Notes: a model not told the origin generated them from the letters alone. Shown: positions 10,801 to 22,257, numbered from the stretch's first letter. The stretch: DNA of 64,000 bases from Tetragonia tetragonoides (GCA_038025085.1 CM076148.1:16012501-16076500); one strand, 5' to 3'. Program-made: numbers and translations.

Positions 10801-11022
10801 ATCAAACTGTTGCACAATATTTGTTTTAACCTTGTTCTTACAGTCATTTCTCACTTTTCGTGTGTCTCTTTTATTCGAAAATCAACGGTTTGTACTTAAA
10901 ACACAACACGTCTCCCGAAAACTTTTATACTAGTGTTTTCTGATTCTAAACAGCGTTTTAAATAAGGCTACATAAAAATAAAAAAAATAAAAAAAAAATT
11001 AAAAAAATGAAGATTTTAAAAA

Positions 11023-11140
11023 GGGTGCAACACGAGGATTTCCCAGGAGGTCACCTATCCTAGTACTACTCTCGCCCAAGCACGCTTAACTGCGGCGTTC
11101 GGATGGGATCCGGTGTATCAGTGCTGGTATGATCGCACCC
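11023..11140 (-). rRNA. 5S rRNA gene, copy 34
   Basis: U1. Changes: G102A, G85A, T45G, A40C, G25A, A22G. Same family as copies 36 and 97. Confidence 0.92.
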
Positions 11141-11360
11141 ATCAAACTATTGCACAATATTTGTTTTAACCTTGTTCTTACAGCCATTTCTCACTTTTCG
11201 TGTGTCTCTTTTATTCGAAAATGAACGGTTTCTACTTAAAACACAACACGTCTCCCGAAATCTTTTATACTAGTGTTTTCTGATTCTAAACAGCGTTTTA
11301 AATAAGACTACACAAAAATTAAAAAAATAAAAAAAAAAATTAAAAAATGAAGATTTAAAG

Positions 11361-11478
11361 GGTTGCAACACGAGGACTTCCCAGGAGGTCACCCATCCTA
11401 ATACTACTCTCGCCCAAGCACGCTTAACTGCGGAGTTCGGATGGGATCCGGTGTATTAGTGCTGGTATGATCGCACCC
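11361..11478 (-). rRNA. 5S rRNA gene, copy 35
   Basis: U1. Changes: C116A, C78T, A40C, G25A. The T-run before the gene is only TTTAAA-type, so the first terminator is weak. Confidence 0.92.
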
Positions 11479-11701
11479 ATCAAACTATTGCACAATATTT
11501 GTTTTAACCTTGTTCTTACAGCCATTTCTCACTTTTCGTGTGTCTCTTTTATTCGAAAATGAACGGTTTCTACTTAAAACAGAACACGTCTCCCGAAAAC
11601 TTTTATACTAGTGTTTTCTGATTCTAAACAGCGTTTTAAATAAGTCTACATAAAAATAAAAAAAAATAAAAAATAAATAAAAAAAATGAAGATTTAAAAA
11701 A

Positions 11702-11819
11702 GGGTGCAACACGAGGATTTCCCAGGAGGTCACCTATCCTAGTACTACTCTCGCTCAAGCACGCTTAACTGCGGCGTTCGGATGGGATCCGGTGTATTAG
11801 TGCTGGTATGATCGCACCC
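11702..11819 (-). rRNA. 5S rRNA gene, copy 36
   Basis: U1. Changes: G102A, G85A, G65A, T45G, A40C, G25A. Confidence 0.92.
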
Positions 11820-12037
11820 ATCAAACTATTGCACAATATTTGTTTTAACCATGTTCTTACAGCCATTTTTCACTTTTCGTGTGTCTCTTTTATTCCAAAA
11901 TGAACGGTTTCTACTTAAAACACAACACGTCTCCCGAAATCTTTTATACTAGTGTTTTCTGATTCTAAACAGCGTTTTAAATAAGACTACACAAAAATTT
12001 TAAAAAAAAAAAAAATTTGAAAAATGAAGATTTAAAG

Positions 12038-12155
12038 TGTTGCAACACTAGGACTTCCCAGGAGGTCACCCATCCTAATACTACTCTCGCCCAAGCACGC
12101 TTAACTGCGGAGTTCGGATGGGATCCGGTGTATTAGTGCTGGTATGATCGCACCC
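12038..12155 (-). rRNA. 5S rRNA gene, copy 37
   Basis: U1. Changes: two at the 3' end (tgttgc), C107A, C78T, A40C, G25A. Alternates with copy 36 as copy 35 does with 34, a two-unit repeat. Confidence 0.92.
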
Positions 12156-12377
12156 ATCAAACTATTGCACAATATTTGATTTAACCTTGTTCTTACAGCC
12201 ATTTCTCACTTTTCGTGTGTCTCTTTTATTCGAAAATGAACGGTTTCTACTTAAAACACAACACGCCTCCCGAAAACTTTTATACTAGTGTTTTCTGATT
12301 CTAAACAGTGTTTTAAATAACGCTACATAAAAATAAAAAAAATTTAAAAAAAATTAAAAAAATGAAGATTTAAAAAA

Positions 12378-12495
12378 GGGTGCAACACGAGGATTTCCCA
12401 GGAGGTCACCTATCCTAGTACTACTCTCGCCCAAGCACGCTTAACTGCGGAGTTGGGATGGGATCCGGTGCATTAGTGCTGGTATGATCGCACCC
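12378..12495 (-). rRNA. 5S rRNA gene, copy 38
   Basis: U1. Changes: G102A, G85A, G41C, A40C. Confidence 0.93.
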
Positions 12496-12716
12496 ATCAA
12501 ACTATTGCACAATATTTGATTTAACCTTATTCTTACAGCCATTTCTCACTTTTCGGGTGTCTCTTTTATTCGAAAATCAACGGATTGTACGTAAAACACA
12601 ACACGTTTCCTGAAATCTTTTATACTAGTGTTATCTGATTCTAAACAGCGTTTTAAATAAGGCTACATAAAAATTAAAAAAAGAAAAAAAAAATAAAAAA
12701 ATGAAGATTTAAAAAG

Positions 12717-12833
12717 GCGTGCAACACGAGGACTTCCCGAAGGTCACGCATCCTAGTACTACTCTCGCCCAAGCACGCTTAACTGCGGAGTTCGGATGGG
12801 ATCCGGTGCATTAGTGCTGGTATGATCGCACCC
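12717..12833 (-). rRNA. 5S rRNA gene, copy 39
   Basis: 117 nt: one base lost in box C (cccgaagg on plus), the same lesion as copy 103. Also 3'-end C, G86C, A40C. U1. Confidence 0.9.
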
Positions 12834-13046
12834 ATCAAAATATTGCACAATATTTGATTTAACCTTGTTCTTACAGCCATTTCTCACTTTTCGGGTGTCT
12901 CTTTTATTCGAAAATCAACGGTTTGTACTTAAAACACAACACGTCTTCCGAAATCTTTTCTACTAGAGTTTTCTGATTCTAAACAGCGTTTTAAATAAGG
13001 CTACATAAAAATAAAAAAAAATTTTAAAAAATGAAGATTTAAAAAG

Positions 13047-13230
13047 GGGTGCAACACGAGGACTTCCCAGGAGGTCACCCATCCTAGTAATACTCTCGCC
13101 CAAGCACGCTTAACTGCGGAGTTCTGATGGGATCCGGTGCATTAGTGCTGGAATGATCGCACCCATCCGGTGCATTAGTGCTGGTATGATCGCACCCATC
13201 CGGTGCATTAGTGTTGGTATGATAGCACCC
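13047..13230 (-). rRNA. 5S rRNA gene, copy 40, with two extra 33-bp 5' repeats
   Basis: Starts at 13164, 13197 and 13230 (184 bp). G75T in the body; A13T in the inner repeat; G17A and G7T in the outer. Sister of copy 106, which also has G75T. U1. Confidence 0.9.
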
Positions 13231-13452
13231 ATGAAACTGTTGCACAATATTTGTTTTAACCTTGTTCTTACAGTCATTTCTTATTTTTCGTGTATCTCTT
13301 TTATTCGAAAACCAACGGTTTCTACTTAAAACACAATACGTCTCCCGAAATCTTTTATACTAGTGTTTTCTGATTCTAAACTGCGTTTTAAATAAGGCTA
13401 CATAAAAATAAAAAAAATAAAAAAAAAATTTAAAAAATGAAGATTTAAAAAA

Positions 13453-13570
13453 TGGTGCAACACAAGGATTTCCCAGGAGGTCACCCATGCTAGTACTACT
13501 CTCGCCCAAGCACGCTTAACTGCGGAGTTCTGATGGGATCCGGTGAATTAGTGATGGTATGATCGCACCC
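13453..13570 (-). rRNA. 5S rRNA gene, copy 41
   Basis: U1. Changes: 3'-terminal base, C107T, G102A, G82C, G25T, G17T. Confidence 0.92.
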
Positions 13571-13791
13571 ATCAAACTACTGCACAATATTTGTTTTAAC
13601 CTTGTTCTTGCAGTCATTTCTCACTTTTCGTGTGTCTCCTTTATTCGAAAATCAACGGTTTGTACTTAAAACACAACACGTCTCCCGAAATCTTTTATAC
13701 TTGTGTTTTCTGATTCTAAACAACGTTTTAAATAAGGCTACATAAAAATAAAAGAAAATAAAAAAATTTAAAAAAATGAAGATTTAAAAAG

Positions 13792-13909
13792 GGGTGCAAC
13801 ACGAGGACTTCCCAGGAGGTCAACCATCCTAGTACTAATCTCGCCCAAGCACTCTTAACTGCGGAGTTCTGATGGGATCCGGTGCATTAGTGCTGGTATG
13901 ATCGCAGCC
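13792..13909 (-). rRNA. 5S rRNA gene, copy 42
   Basis: U2. Changes: G87T, G72T, C57A, G3C. Its 5' half and upstream spacer begin the 1348-bp duplication. Confidence 0.93.
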
Positions 13910-14133
13910 ATCAATCTATTGCACAATATTTGTTTTAACCTTGTTCTTACAGCCATTTCTCACTTTTCGTGTGTCTCTTTTATTCGAAAATCAACGGTTT
14001 CTACTTAAAACACAACACGTCTCCCGAAATCTTTTATACTAGTGTTTTCTGATTCTAAACAACGTTTTAAATAAGGCTACATAAAAATAAAAAAAAATAA
14101 AATAAAAATATAAAAAAATGAAGATTTAAAAAG

Positions 14134-14251
14134 GGGTGCAACACGAGGACTTCCCAGGAGGTCACCCATCCTAGTTCTACTCTCGCCCAAGCACGCTTAA
14201 CTGCGGAGTTCTGATGGGATCCGGTGCATTAGTGCTGGTATGATCGCACCC
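14134..14251 (-). rRNA. 5S rRNA gene, copy 43
   Basis: U2. T76A only. Duplicate of copy 47. Confidence 0.95.
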
Positions 14252-14471
14252 ATCAATCTATTGCACAATATTTGTTTTAACCTTGTTCTTACAGCCATTT
14301 CTCACTTTTCGTGTGTCTCTTTTATTCGAAAATCAACGGTTTCTACTTAAAACACAACACGTCTCCCGAAATCTTTTATACTAGTGTTTTCTGATTCTAA
14401 ACAGCGTTTTAAATAAGGCTACATAAAAATTAAAAAAGTAAAAAAAATTTAAAAAATTAAGATTTAAAAAA

Positions 14472-14589
14472 GGGTGCAACACGAGGAATTCCCAGGAGGT
14501 CACCCATCCTAGTACTACTCTCGCCCAAGCACGCTTAACTACGGAGTTCTAATGGGATCCGGTGCATTAGTGCTGGTATGATCGCACCC
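14472..14589 (-). rRNA. 5S rRNA gene, copy 44
   Basis: U1. Changes: G102T, C49T, C39T. Duplicate of copy 48. Confidence 0.94.
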
Positions 14590-14803
14590 ATCCAACTATT
14601 GCACAATATTTGTTTTAACCTTTTTCTTACAGTCATTTCTCACTTTTCGTGTGTCTCTTTTATTCGAAAATGAACGGTTTGTACTTAAAACATAACACGT
14701 CTCCCGAAATCTTTTATACTAGTGTTTTCTGATTCTAAACAGCGTTTTAAATAAGGCTACATAAAAATAAAAAAATCATTTAAAGAATTGAAGATTTAAA
14801 AAG

Positions 14804-14921
14804 GGGTGCAACACGAGGACTTCCCAGGAGGTCACCCATCCTAGTACTACTCTCGCCCAAGCACGCTTCACTGCGGAGTTCTGATGGGATCCGGTGCATT
14901 AGTGCTGGCATGATCGCACCC
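14804..14921 (-). rRNA. 5S rRNA gene, copy 45
   Basis: U1. Changes: T53G, A13G. Duplicate of copy 49. Confidence 0.94.
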
Positions 14922-15139
14922 ATCAAACTATTGCACAATATTTGTTTAACCTTGTTCTTACAATCATTTCTCACTTTTCGTGTGTCTCTGTTATTCGAAA
15001 ATCAACGGTTTGTACTTAAAACACAACACGTCTCCCGAAATCTTTTATACTAGTGTTTTCTGATTCTAAACAGCGTTTTAAATAGGGCTACATAAAAAAA
15101 AAAAAAAAAAAAAAATTTAAAAATTGAAGATTTAAAAAG

Positions 15140-15257
15140 GTGTGCAACACGAGGACTTCCAAGGAGGTCACCCATCCTAGTACTACTCTCGCCCAAGCAC
15201 GCTTAACTGCGGAGTTCTGATGGGATCCGGTGCATTAGTGCTGGTATGATCGCAGCC
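15140..15257 (-). rRNA. 5S rRNA gene, copy 46
   Basis: U2. Changes: one at the 3' end, G97T, G3C. Hybrid: 3' half like copy 50, 5' half like copy 42, so it marks the duplication junction. Confidence 0.93.
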
Positions 15258-15481
15258 ATCAATCTATTGCACAATATTTGTTTTGACCTTGTTCTTACAG
15301 CCATTTCTCACTTTTCGTGTGTCTCTTTTATTCGAAAATCAACGGTTTCTACTTAAAACACAACACGTCTCCCGAAATCTTTTATACTAGTGTTTTCTGA
15401 TTCTAAACAACGTTTTAAATAAGGCTACATAAAAATAAAAAAAAATAAAATAAAAATATAAAAAAATGAAGATTTAAAAAG

Positions 15482-15599
15482 GGGTGCAACACGAGGACTT
15501 CCCAGGAGGTCACCCATCCTAGTTCTACTCTCGCCCAAGCACGCTTAACTGCGGAGTTCTGATGGGATCCGGTGCATTAGTGCTGGTATGATCGCACCC
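15482..15599 (-). rRNA. 5S rRNA gene, copy 47
   Basis: U2. T76A only. Duplicate of copy 43. Confidence 0.95.
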
Positions 15600-15819
15600 A
15601 TCAATCTATTGCACAATATTTGTTTTAACCTTGTTCTTACAGCCATTTCTCACTTTTCGTGTGTCTCTTTTATTCGAAAATCAACGGTTTCTACTTAAAA
15701 CACAACACGTCTCCCGAAATCTTTTATACTAGTGTTTTCTGATTCTAAACAGCGTTTTAAATAAGGCTACATAAAAATTAAAAAAGTAAAAAAAATTTAA
15801 AAAATTAAGATTTAAAAAA

Positions 15820-15937
15820 GGGTGCAACACGAGGAATTCCCAGGAGGTCACCCATCCTAGTACTACTCTCGCCCAAGCACGCTTAACTACGGAGTTCTAA
15901 TGGAATCCGGTGCATTAGTGCTGGTATGATCGCACCC
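15820..15937 (-). rRNA. 5S rRNA gene, copy 48
   Basis: U1. Changes: G102T, C49T, C39T, plus C34T, which post-dates the duplication from copy 44. Confidence 0.94.
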
Positions 15938-16151
15938 ATCCAACTATTGCACAATATTTGTTTTAACCTTTTTCTTACAGTCATTTCTCACTTTTCGTGT
16001 GTCTCTTTTATTCGAAAATCAACGGTTTGTACTTAAAACATAACACGTCTCCCGAAATCTTTTATACTAGTGTTTTCTGATTCTAAACAGCGTTTTAAAT
16101 AAGGCTACATAAAAATAAAAAAATCATTTAAAGAATTGAAGATTTAAAAAG

Positions 16152-16269
16152 GGGTGCAACACGAGGACTTCCCAGGAGGTCACCCATCCTAGTACTACTC
16201 TCGCCCAAGCACGCTTCACTGCGGAGTTCTGATGGGATCCGGTGCATTAGTGCTGGCATGATCGCACCC
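16152..16269 (-). rRNA. 5S rRNA gene, copy 49
   Basis: U1. Changes: T53G, A13G. The upstream spacer holds a 42-base A run. Confidence 0.94.
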
Positions 16270-16437
16270 ATCAAACTATTGCACAATATTTGTTTAACCT
16301 TGTTCTTACAATCATTTCTCACTTTTCGTGTGTCTCTGTTATTCGAAAATCAACGGTTTGTACTTAAAACACAACACGTCTCCCGAAATCTTTTATACTA
16401 GTGTTTTCTGATTCTAAACAGCGTTTTAAATAGGGCT

Positions 16438-16441
<4 letters not shown>

Positions 16442-16483
<42 letters not shown>
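16442..16483. repeat. A42 homopolymer in a spacer
   Basis: The longest mononucleotide run of the array, in the T-rich (transcript sense) tract downstream of the next gene's spacer. The duplicated partner at 15094..15115 has 22 A. Length could be a sequencing or assembly estimate. Confidence 0.9.
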
Positions 16484-16485
<2 letters not shown>

Positions 16486-16506
16486 AAAAATTGAAGATTT
16501 AAAAAG

Positions 16507-16624
16507 GTGTGCAACACGAGGACTTCCAAGGAGGTCACCCATCCTAGTACTACTCTCGCCCAAGCACGCTTAACTGCGGAGTTCTGATGGGATCCGGTGC
16601 ATTAGTGCTGGTATGAACGCACCC
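16507..16624 (-). rRNA. 5S rRNA gene, copy 50
   Basis: First U3 copy of the window. Changes: one at the 3' end, G97T, A8T. Confidence 0.93.
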
Positions 16625-16848
16625 ATCAATCTTTTCCACAATATTTTTGTTTTAAGCTTGTTCTTACAGCCATTTCTCACTTTTCGTGTGTCTCTTTTAT
16701 TCGAAAATCAACGGTTTTTACTTAAAACACAACACGTCTCCCGAAATCTTTTATACTAGTGTTTTCTGATTCTAAACAGCGTTTCAAATAAGGGTACATA
16801 AAAATTAAAAAAATAAAATAAAATTTAAAAAAATGAAGATTTAAAAAA

Positions 16849-16966
16849 GGGTGCAACACGAGGACTTCCCAGGAGGTCACCCATCCTAGTACTACTCTCG
16901 CTCAAGCACGCTAAACTGCGGAATTCTGATAGAATCTGGTGCATTAGCGCTGGTATGATCGCACCC
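16849..16966 (-). rRNA. 5S rRNA gene, copy 51
   Basis: U2. Changes: G65A, A54T (box A), C44T, C36T, C34T, G30A, A19G. Confidence 0.92.
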
Positions 16967-17191
16967 ATCAATCTATTGCACAATATTTGTTTTAACCTTG
17001 TTCTTACAGCCATTTCTCACTTTTCGTATGTCTCTTTAATTCGAAAATCATCGGTTTGTACGTAAAATCCAACACGTCTCCCGAAAACTTTTATACTAGT
17101 GTTTTCTGATTCTAAACAGCGTTTTAAATAAGGCTACACAAAAATAAAAAAAAAATTAAAAAAAGTAAAAAAAAAATGAAGATTTAAAAAG

Positions 17192-17309
17192 GGGTGCAAC
17201 ACGAGGACTTCCCAGGAGGTCACCCATCCTAGTACTACTCTCGCTCAAACACGCTTAACTGCGGAATTCTGATGGGATCCGGTGCATTAATGCTGGTATG
17301 ATCGCATCC
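17192..17309 (-). rRNA. 5S rRNA gene, copy 52
   Basis: U2 with one inserted base. Changes: G65A, C61T, C44T, C20T, G3A. Confidence 0.92.
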
Positions 17310-17529
17310 ATCAAATCTATTGCACAATATTTGTTTTAACCTTGTTCTTACAGCCATTTCTCACTTTTCGTGTGTCTCTTTTATTCGAAAATCAACGGTT
17401 TGTACTTAAAACACAACACGTCTCCCGGAATCTTTTATACTAGTGTTTTCTGATTCTAAACAGCGTTTTAAATAAGGCTAAATAAAAATAAAAAAAATTA
17501 AAAAAATTAAAAAATTAAGATTTTAAAAG

Positions 17530-17647
17530 GGGTGCAACACGAGGACTTCACAGGAGGTCACCCATCCTAGTATTACTCTCGCCCAAGCAAGCTTAACTGC
17601 GGAGTTCTGATGGGATCCGGTGCATTAGTGCTGGTATGATCGCACCC
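17530..17647 (-). rRNA. 5S rRNA gene, copy 53
   Basis: U1. Changes: G98T, G75A, G58T. Confidence 0.93.
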
Positions 17648-17868
17648 ATCAAACTATTGCACAATATTTGTTTTAACCTTGTTCTTACAGTCATTTCTCA
17701 CTTTTCGTGTGTCTCTTTTATTCGAAAATCAACGGTTTCTACTTAAAACACAACACGTCTCCCGAAATCTTTTATACTAGTGTTTTCTGATTCTAAACAG
17801 CGTTTTAAATAAGCGTACATAAAAATTAAAAAAATAAAATAAAATTTAAAAAAATGAAGATTTAAAAC

Positions 17869-17986
17869 GGGTGCGACACGAGGACTTCCCAGGAGGTCAC
17901 CCATCCTAGTACTACTCTCGCTCAAGCACGCTTAACTGCAGAATTCTGATGGGATCCGGTGCATTAGTGCTGGTATGATAGCACCC
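17869..17986 (-). rRNA. 5S rRNA gene, copy 54
   Basis: U1. Changes: T112C, G65A, C47T, C44T, G7T. Confidence 0.93.
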
Positions 17987-18197
17987 ATCAAACTATTGCA
18001 CAATATTTGTTTTAACCTTGTTCTTACAGTCATTTCTAACTTTTCGTGTGTCTCTTTTATTCGAAAATCAACGGTTTGTACTTAAAACACAACACGTCTC
18101 CCGAAATCTTTTATACTAGTGTTTTCTGATTCTAAACAGCGTTTTAAATAAAAATTAAAAAAATAAAAAAAATTTAAAAAAATGAAGATTTAAAAAA

Positions 18198-18315
18198 GGG
18201 TGGAACACGAGGACTTCCCAGGAGGTCACCCATCCTAGTACTACTCTCGCCCAAGCACGCTTCACTGCGGAGTTCTGATGGGATCCGGTGCATTAGTGCT
18301 TGTATGATCGCACCC
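18198..18315 (-). rRNA. 5S rRNA gene, copy 55
   Basis: U1. Changes: G113C, T53G, C15A. The spacer downstream lacks the ggctacat segment. Confidence 0.93.
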
Positions 18316-18536
18316 ATCAAACTATTGCACAATATTTGTTTTAACCTTGTTCTTACAGTCATTTCTCACTTTTCGTGTGTCTCTTTTATTCGAAAATCAA
18401 CGGTTTCTACTTAAAACACAACACGTCTCCCAAAATCTTTTATACTAGTGTTTTCTGATTCTAAACAGCGTTTTAAATAAGGGTACATAAAAATTAAAAA
18501 AATAAAATAAAATTTAAAAAAATGAGGATTTAAAAC

Positions 18537-18654
18537 GGGTGCGACACAAGGACTTCCCAGGAGGTCACCCATCCTAGTACTACTCTCGCTCAAGCACGCT
18601 TAACTGCAGAATTCTGATGGGATCCGGTGCATTAGTGCTGGTATGATAGCACCA
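18537..18654 (-). rRNA. 5S rRNA gene, copy 56
   Basis: U1. Changes: T112C, C107T, G65A, C47T, C44T, G7T, G1T. Sister of copy 54, two units away. Confidence 0.92.
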
Positions 18655-18866
18655 GTCAAACTATTGCACAATATTTGATTTAACCTTGTTCTTACAGTCA
18701 TTTCTCACTTTCCGTGTGTCTCTTTTATTCGAAAATCAACGGTTTGTACATAAAACACAACACGTCTCCCGAAATCTTTTATACTAGTGTTTTCTGATTC
18801 TAAACAGCGTTTTAAATAAAAATAAAAAAAATAAAAAAAAATTTAAAAAAATGAAGATTTAAAAAA

Positions 18867-18984
18867 GGGTGCAACACGAGCACTTCCCAGGAGGTCACCC
18901 ATCCTAGTACTACTCTCGCTCAAGCACGCTTAACTGCAGAATTCTGATGGGATCCGGTGCATTAGTGCTGGTATGATAGCACCC
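18867..18984 (-). rRNA. 5S rRNA gene, copy 57
   Basis: U2. Changes: C104G, G65A, C47T, C44T, G7T. Downstream spacer lacks ggctacat. Confidence 0.93.
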
Positions 18985-19208
18985 ATCAATCTATTGCAGA
19001 ATATTTGTTTTAACCTTGTTCTTACAGCTATTTCTCACTTTTCGTGTGTCTCTTTTATTCGAAAATCAACGGTTTGTACATAAAACACAACACGTCTCCC
19101 GAAATCTTTTATACTAGTGTTATCTGATTCTAAACATCGTTTTAAATAAGGCTGCATAAAAATAAAAAAAATAAAAATAAAAATTTAACAAAATGAAGAT
19201 TAAAAAAG

Positions 19209-19326
19209 GGGTGCAAAACGAGGACTTCCCAGGAGGTCACCCATCCTAGTACTACTCTCGCCCAGGCACGCTTCACTGCGGAGTTCTGATGGGATCCGGT
19301 GCATTAGTGCTTGTATGATCGCACCC
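19209..19326 (-). rRNA. 5S rRNA gene, copy 58
   Basis: U1. Changes: G110T, T62C (box A), T53G, C15A. Pairs with copy 66 in the 2.7-kb block. Confidence 0.93.
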
Positions 19327-19548
19327 ATCAAACTATTGCACAATATTTGTTTTAACCATGTTCTTACAGTCATTTCTCACTTTTCGTGTGTCTCTTTTAT
19401 TCGAAAATCAACGGTTTCTACTTAAAACACAACATGTCTCCCGAAATCTTTTATACTAGTATTTTCTGATTCTAAACGGCGTTTTAAATAAGGCTACAAG
19501 AAAAATTAAAAAAATAAAAAAAATTAAAAAAAAAGAAGATTTAAAAAA

Positions 19549-19666
19549 GGGTGCAACACGAGGACTTCCCAGGAGGTCACCCATCCTAATACTACTCTCG
19601 CCCCAGCACGCTTAACTGCGGAGTTCTGATGGGATCGGGTGCATTAGTGCTGGTATGATCGCACCC
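19549..19666 (-). rRNA. 5S rRNA gene, copy 59
   Basis: U3. Changes: C78T, T63G (box A), G30C (BamHI site lost). Pairs with copy 67. Confidence 0.93.
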
Positions 19667-19887
19667 ATCAATCTTTTCCACAATATTTGTTTTAACGTTG
19701 TTCTTACAGCCATTTCTCACTTTTCGTGTGTCTCTTTTATTCGAAAATCAACGGTTTTTACTTAAAACACAACACGTCTCACGAAATCTTTTATACTAGT
19801 GTTTTCTGATTCTAAACAGCGTTTTAAATAAGGCTACATAAAAATTAAAAAAATAAAATAAAATTAAAAAAATGAAGATTTAAAAAA

Positions 19888-20005
19888 TGGTGCAACACGA
19901 GGACTTCCCAGGAGGTCACCCATCCTAGTACTACTCTCGCTCAAGCACGCTTAACTGCGGAATTCTGATGGGATACAGTGCATTAATGCTGGTATGATCG
20001 CACCC
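19888..20005 (-). rRNA. 5S rRNA gene, copy 60
   Basis: U2. Changes: 3'-terminal base, G65A, C44T, G31T, C29T, C20T. Pairs with copy 68. Confidence 0.92.
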
Positions 20006-20226
20006 ATCAATCTATTGCACAATATTTGTTTTAACCTTGTTCTTACAGCCATTTCTCACTTTTCGTGTGTCTCTTTAGTTCGAAAATCATCGGTTTGAAC
20101 GTAAAATCCAACACGTCTCCCGAAAACTTTTATACTAGTGTTTTCTGATTCTAAACAGCGTTTTAAATAAGGCTACATAAAAAAAAATAAATAATAAAGT
20201 AAAAAAAAAATTGAAGATTTAAAAAA

Positions 20227-20344
20227 GGGTGCAACACGAGGACTTCCCAGGAGGTCACCCATCCTAGTACTACTCTCGCTCATGCACGCTTAACTGCAGA
20301 ATTCTGATGGGATCCGGTGCATTAGTGCTGGTATGATCGCACCC
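20227..20344 (-). rRNA. 5S rRNA gene, copy 61
   Basis: U2. Changes: G65A, T62A, C47T, C44T. Pairs with copy 69. Confidence 0.93.
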
Positions 20345-20554
20345 ATCAATCTATTGCAGAATATTTGTTTTAACCTTGTTCTTACAGCCATTTCTCACTT
20401 TTCGTGTGTCTCTTTTATTCGAAAATCAACGGTCTGTATTTAAAACACAACACGTCTCCCGAAATCTTTTATACTAGTGTTTTCTGATTCTAAACAGCGT
20501 TTTAAATAAGGCTAAATAAAAATAAAAAAAATTAAAAAATTAATATTTAAAAAG

Positions 20555-20672
20555 GGGTGCAACACGAGGACTTCACAGGAGGTCACCCATCCTAGTACTA
20601 CTCTCGCCCAAGCACGCTTAACTGCGGTGTTCTGATGGGATCCGGTGCATTGGTGCTGGTATGATCGCACCC
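20555..20672 (-). rRNA. 5S rRNA gene, copy 62
   Basis: U2. Changes: G98T, T45A, T21C. Pairs with copy 70. Confidence 0.93.
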
Positions 20673-20894
20673 ATTAATCTATTGCACAATATTTGTTTTA
20701 ACCTTGTTCTTGCAGCCATTTGTCACTTTTCGTGTGTCTCTTTTCTTCGAAAATCAACGGTTTGTACGTAAAACCCAACACGTCTCCCGAAATCTTTTAT
20801 ACTAGTGTTTTTTGATTCTAAACGGCGTTTTAAATAAGGCTACATAAAAATAAAAAAATAAAAAAAAAAATTAAAAAAATGAAGAATGAAAAAG

Positions 20895-21012
20895 GGGTGC
20901 AACACGAGGACTTCCCAGAAGGTCACCCATCCTAGTACTACTCTCGCCCAAGCACGCTTAACTGCGGAGTTCTGATGGGATCCGGTGCATTAGTGCTGGT
21001 ATGATCGCACCC
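20895..21012 (-). rRNA. 5S rRNA gene, copy 63
   Basis: C94T only in the gene. U1 variant with A in place of G on plus at -12 (attacac), so GC becomes GT. Pairs with copy 71. Confidence 0.94.
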
Positions 21013-21234
21013 ATCAAACTATTACACAATATTTGTTTTAACCATGTTCTTACAGTCATTCCTCACTTTTCGTGTGTCTCTTTTATTCGAAAATCAACGG
21101 TTTCTACTTAAAACACAACACGTCTCCCGAAATATTTTACACTAGTGTTTTCTGATTCTAAACAGCGTTTTAAATAAGGCTACATAAAAATTAAAAAAAT
21201 AAAATAAAAATTAAAAAAATGAAGATTTAAAAAA

Positions 21235-21352
21235 GGGTGCAACACGAGGACTTCCCAGGAGGTCACCCATCCTAGTACTACTCTCGCTCAAGCACGCTTA
21301 ACTGCGGAATTCTGATTGGATCCGGTGCATTAGCGCTGGTATGATCGCACCC
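21235..21352 (-). rRNA. 5S rRNA gene, copy 64
   Basis: U2. Changes: G65A, C44T, C36A, A19G. Pairs with copy 72. Confidence 0.93.
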
Positions 21353-21576
21353 ATCAATCTATTGCACAATATTTGTTTTAACCTTGTTCTTACAGCCATT
21401 TCTCACTTTTCGTATGTCTCTTTAATTCGAAAATCATCGGTTTGTACGTAAAATCCAACACGTCTCCCGAAAACTTTTATACTAGTGTTTTCTGATTCTA
21501 AACAGCGTTTTAAAAAAGGCTACATAAAAAAAAAAAAAAAAAAAAAAAAAGAAAAAAAAATTGAAGATTTAAAAAA

Positions 21577-21694
21577 GGGTGCAACACGAGGACTTCCCAG
21601 GAGGTCACCTATCCTAGTACTACTCTCGCTCAAGCACGCTTAACTGCAGAATTCTGATGGGATCCGGTGCATTAGTGCTGGTATGATAGCACCC
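21577..21694 (-). rRNA. 5S rRNA gene, copy 65
   Basis: U2 with an altered -13 region (attggaga). Changes: G85A, G65A, C47T, C44T, G7T. Pairs with copy 73. Confidence 0.93.
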
Positions 21695-21918
21695 ATCAAT
21701 CTATTGGAGAATATTTGTTTTAACCTTGTTCTTACAGCTATTTCTCACTTTTCGTGTGTCTCTTTTATTCGAAAATCAACGGTTTGTACATAAAACACAA
21801 CACGTCTCCCGAAATCTTTTATACTAGTGTTATCTGATTCTAAACATCGTTTTAAATAAGGCTGCATAAAAATAAAAAAAATAAAAATAAAAATTTAAAA
21901 AAATGAAGATTTAAAAAG

Positions 21919-22035
21919 GGGTGCAAAACGAGGACTTCCCAGGAGGTCACCCATCCTAGTACTACTCTCGCCCAGGCACGCTTCAAGCGGAGTTCTGATG
22001 GGATCCGGTGCATTAGTGCTTGTATGATCGCACCC
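21919..22035 (-). rRNA. 5S rRNA gene, copy 66
   Basis: 117 nt: a small indel in box A (cttcaagcgg on plus). Other changes: G110T, T62C, C15A. U1. Confidence 0.9.
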
Positions 22036-22257
22036 ATCAAACTATTGCACAATATTTGTTTTAACCATGTTCTTACAGTCATTTCTCACTTTTCGTGTGT
22101 CTCTTTTATTCGAAAATCAACGGTTTCTACTTAAAACACAACATGTCTCCCGAAATCTTTTATACTAGTATTTTCTGATTCTAAACAGCGTTTTAAATAA
22201 GGCTACAAGAAAAATTAAAAAAATAAAAAAAATTAAAAAAAATGAAGATTTAAAAAA

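Larger units (their letters stand above)
13880..16500. repeat. 1348-bp tandem duplication (4 units, twice)
   Basis: Copies 43-45 and 47-49, with matching spacers, recur at an exact 1348-bp offset (14134/15482, 14472/15820, 14804/16152). The first block runs from within copy 42, the second from within copy 46. Few differences were seen inside: C34T in copy 48, a spacer base, and A-run length 22 versus 42. Confidence 0.88.

Noticed and set aside
16442..16483. Poly(A) tail of a retroposed sequence
   Set aside because: It lies inside the normal A-rich spacer tract and has no inserted sequence or target duplication beside it.
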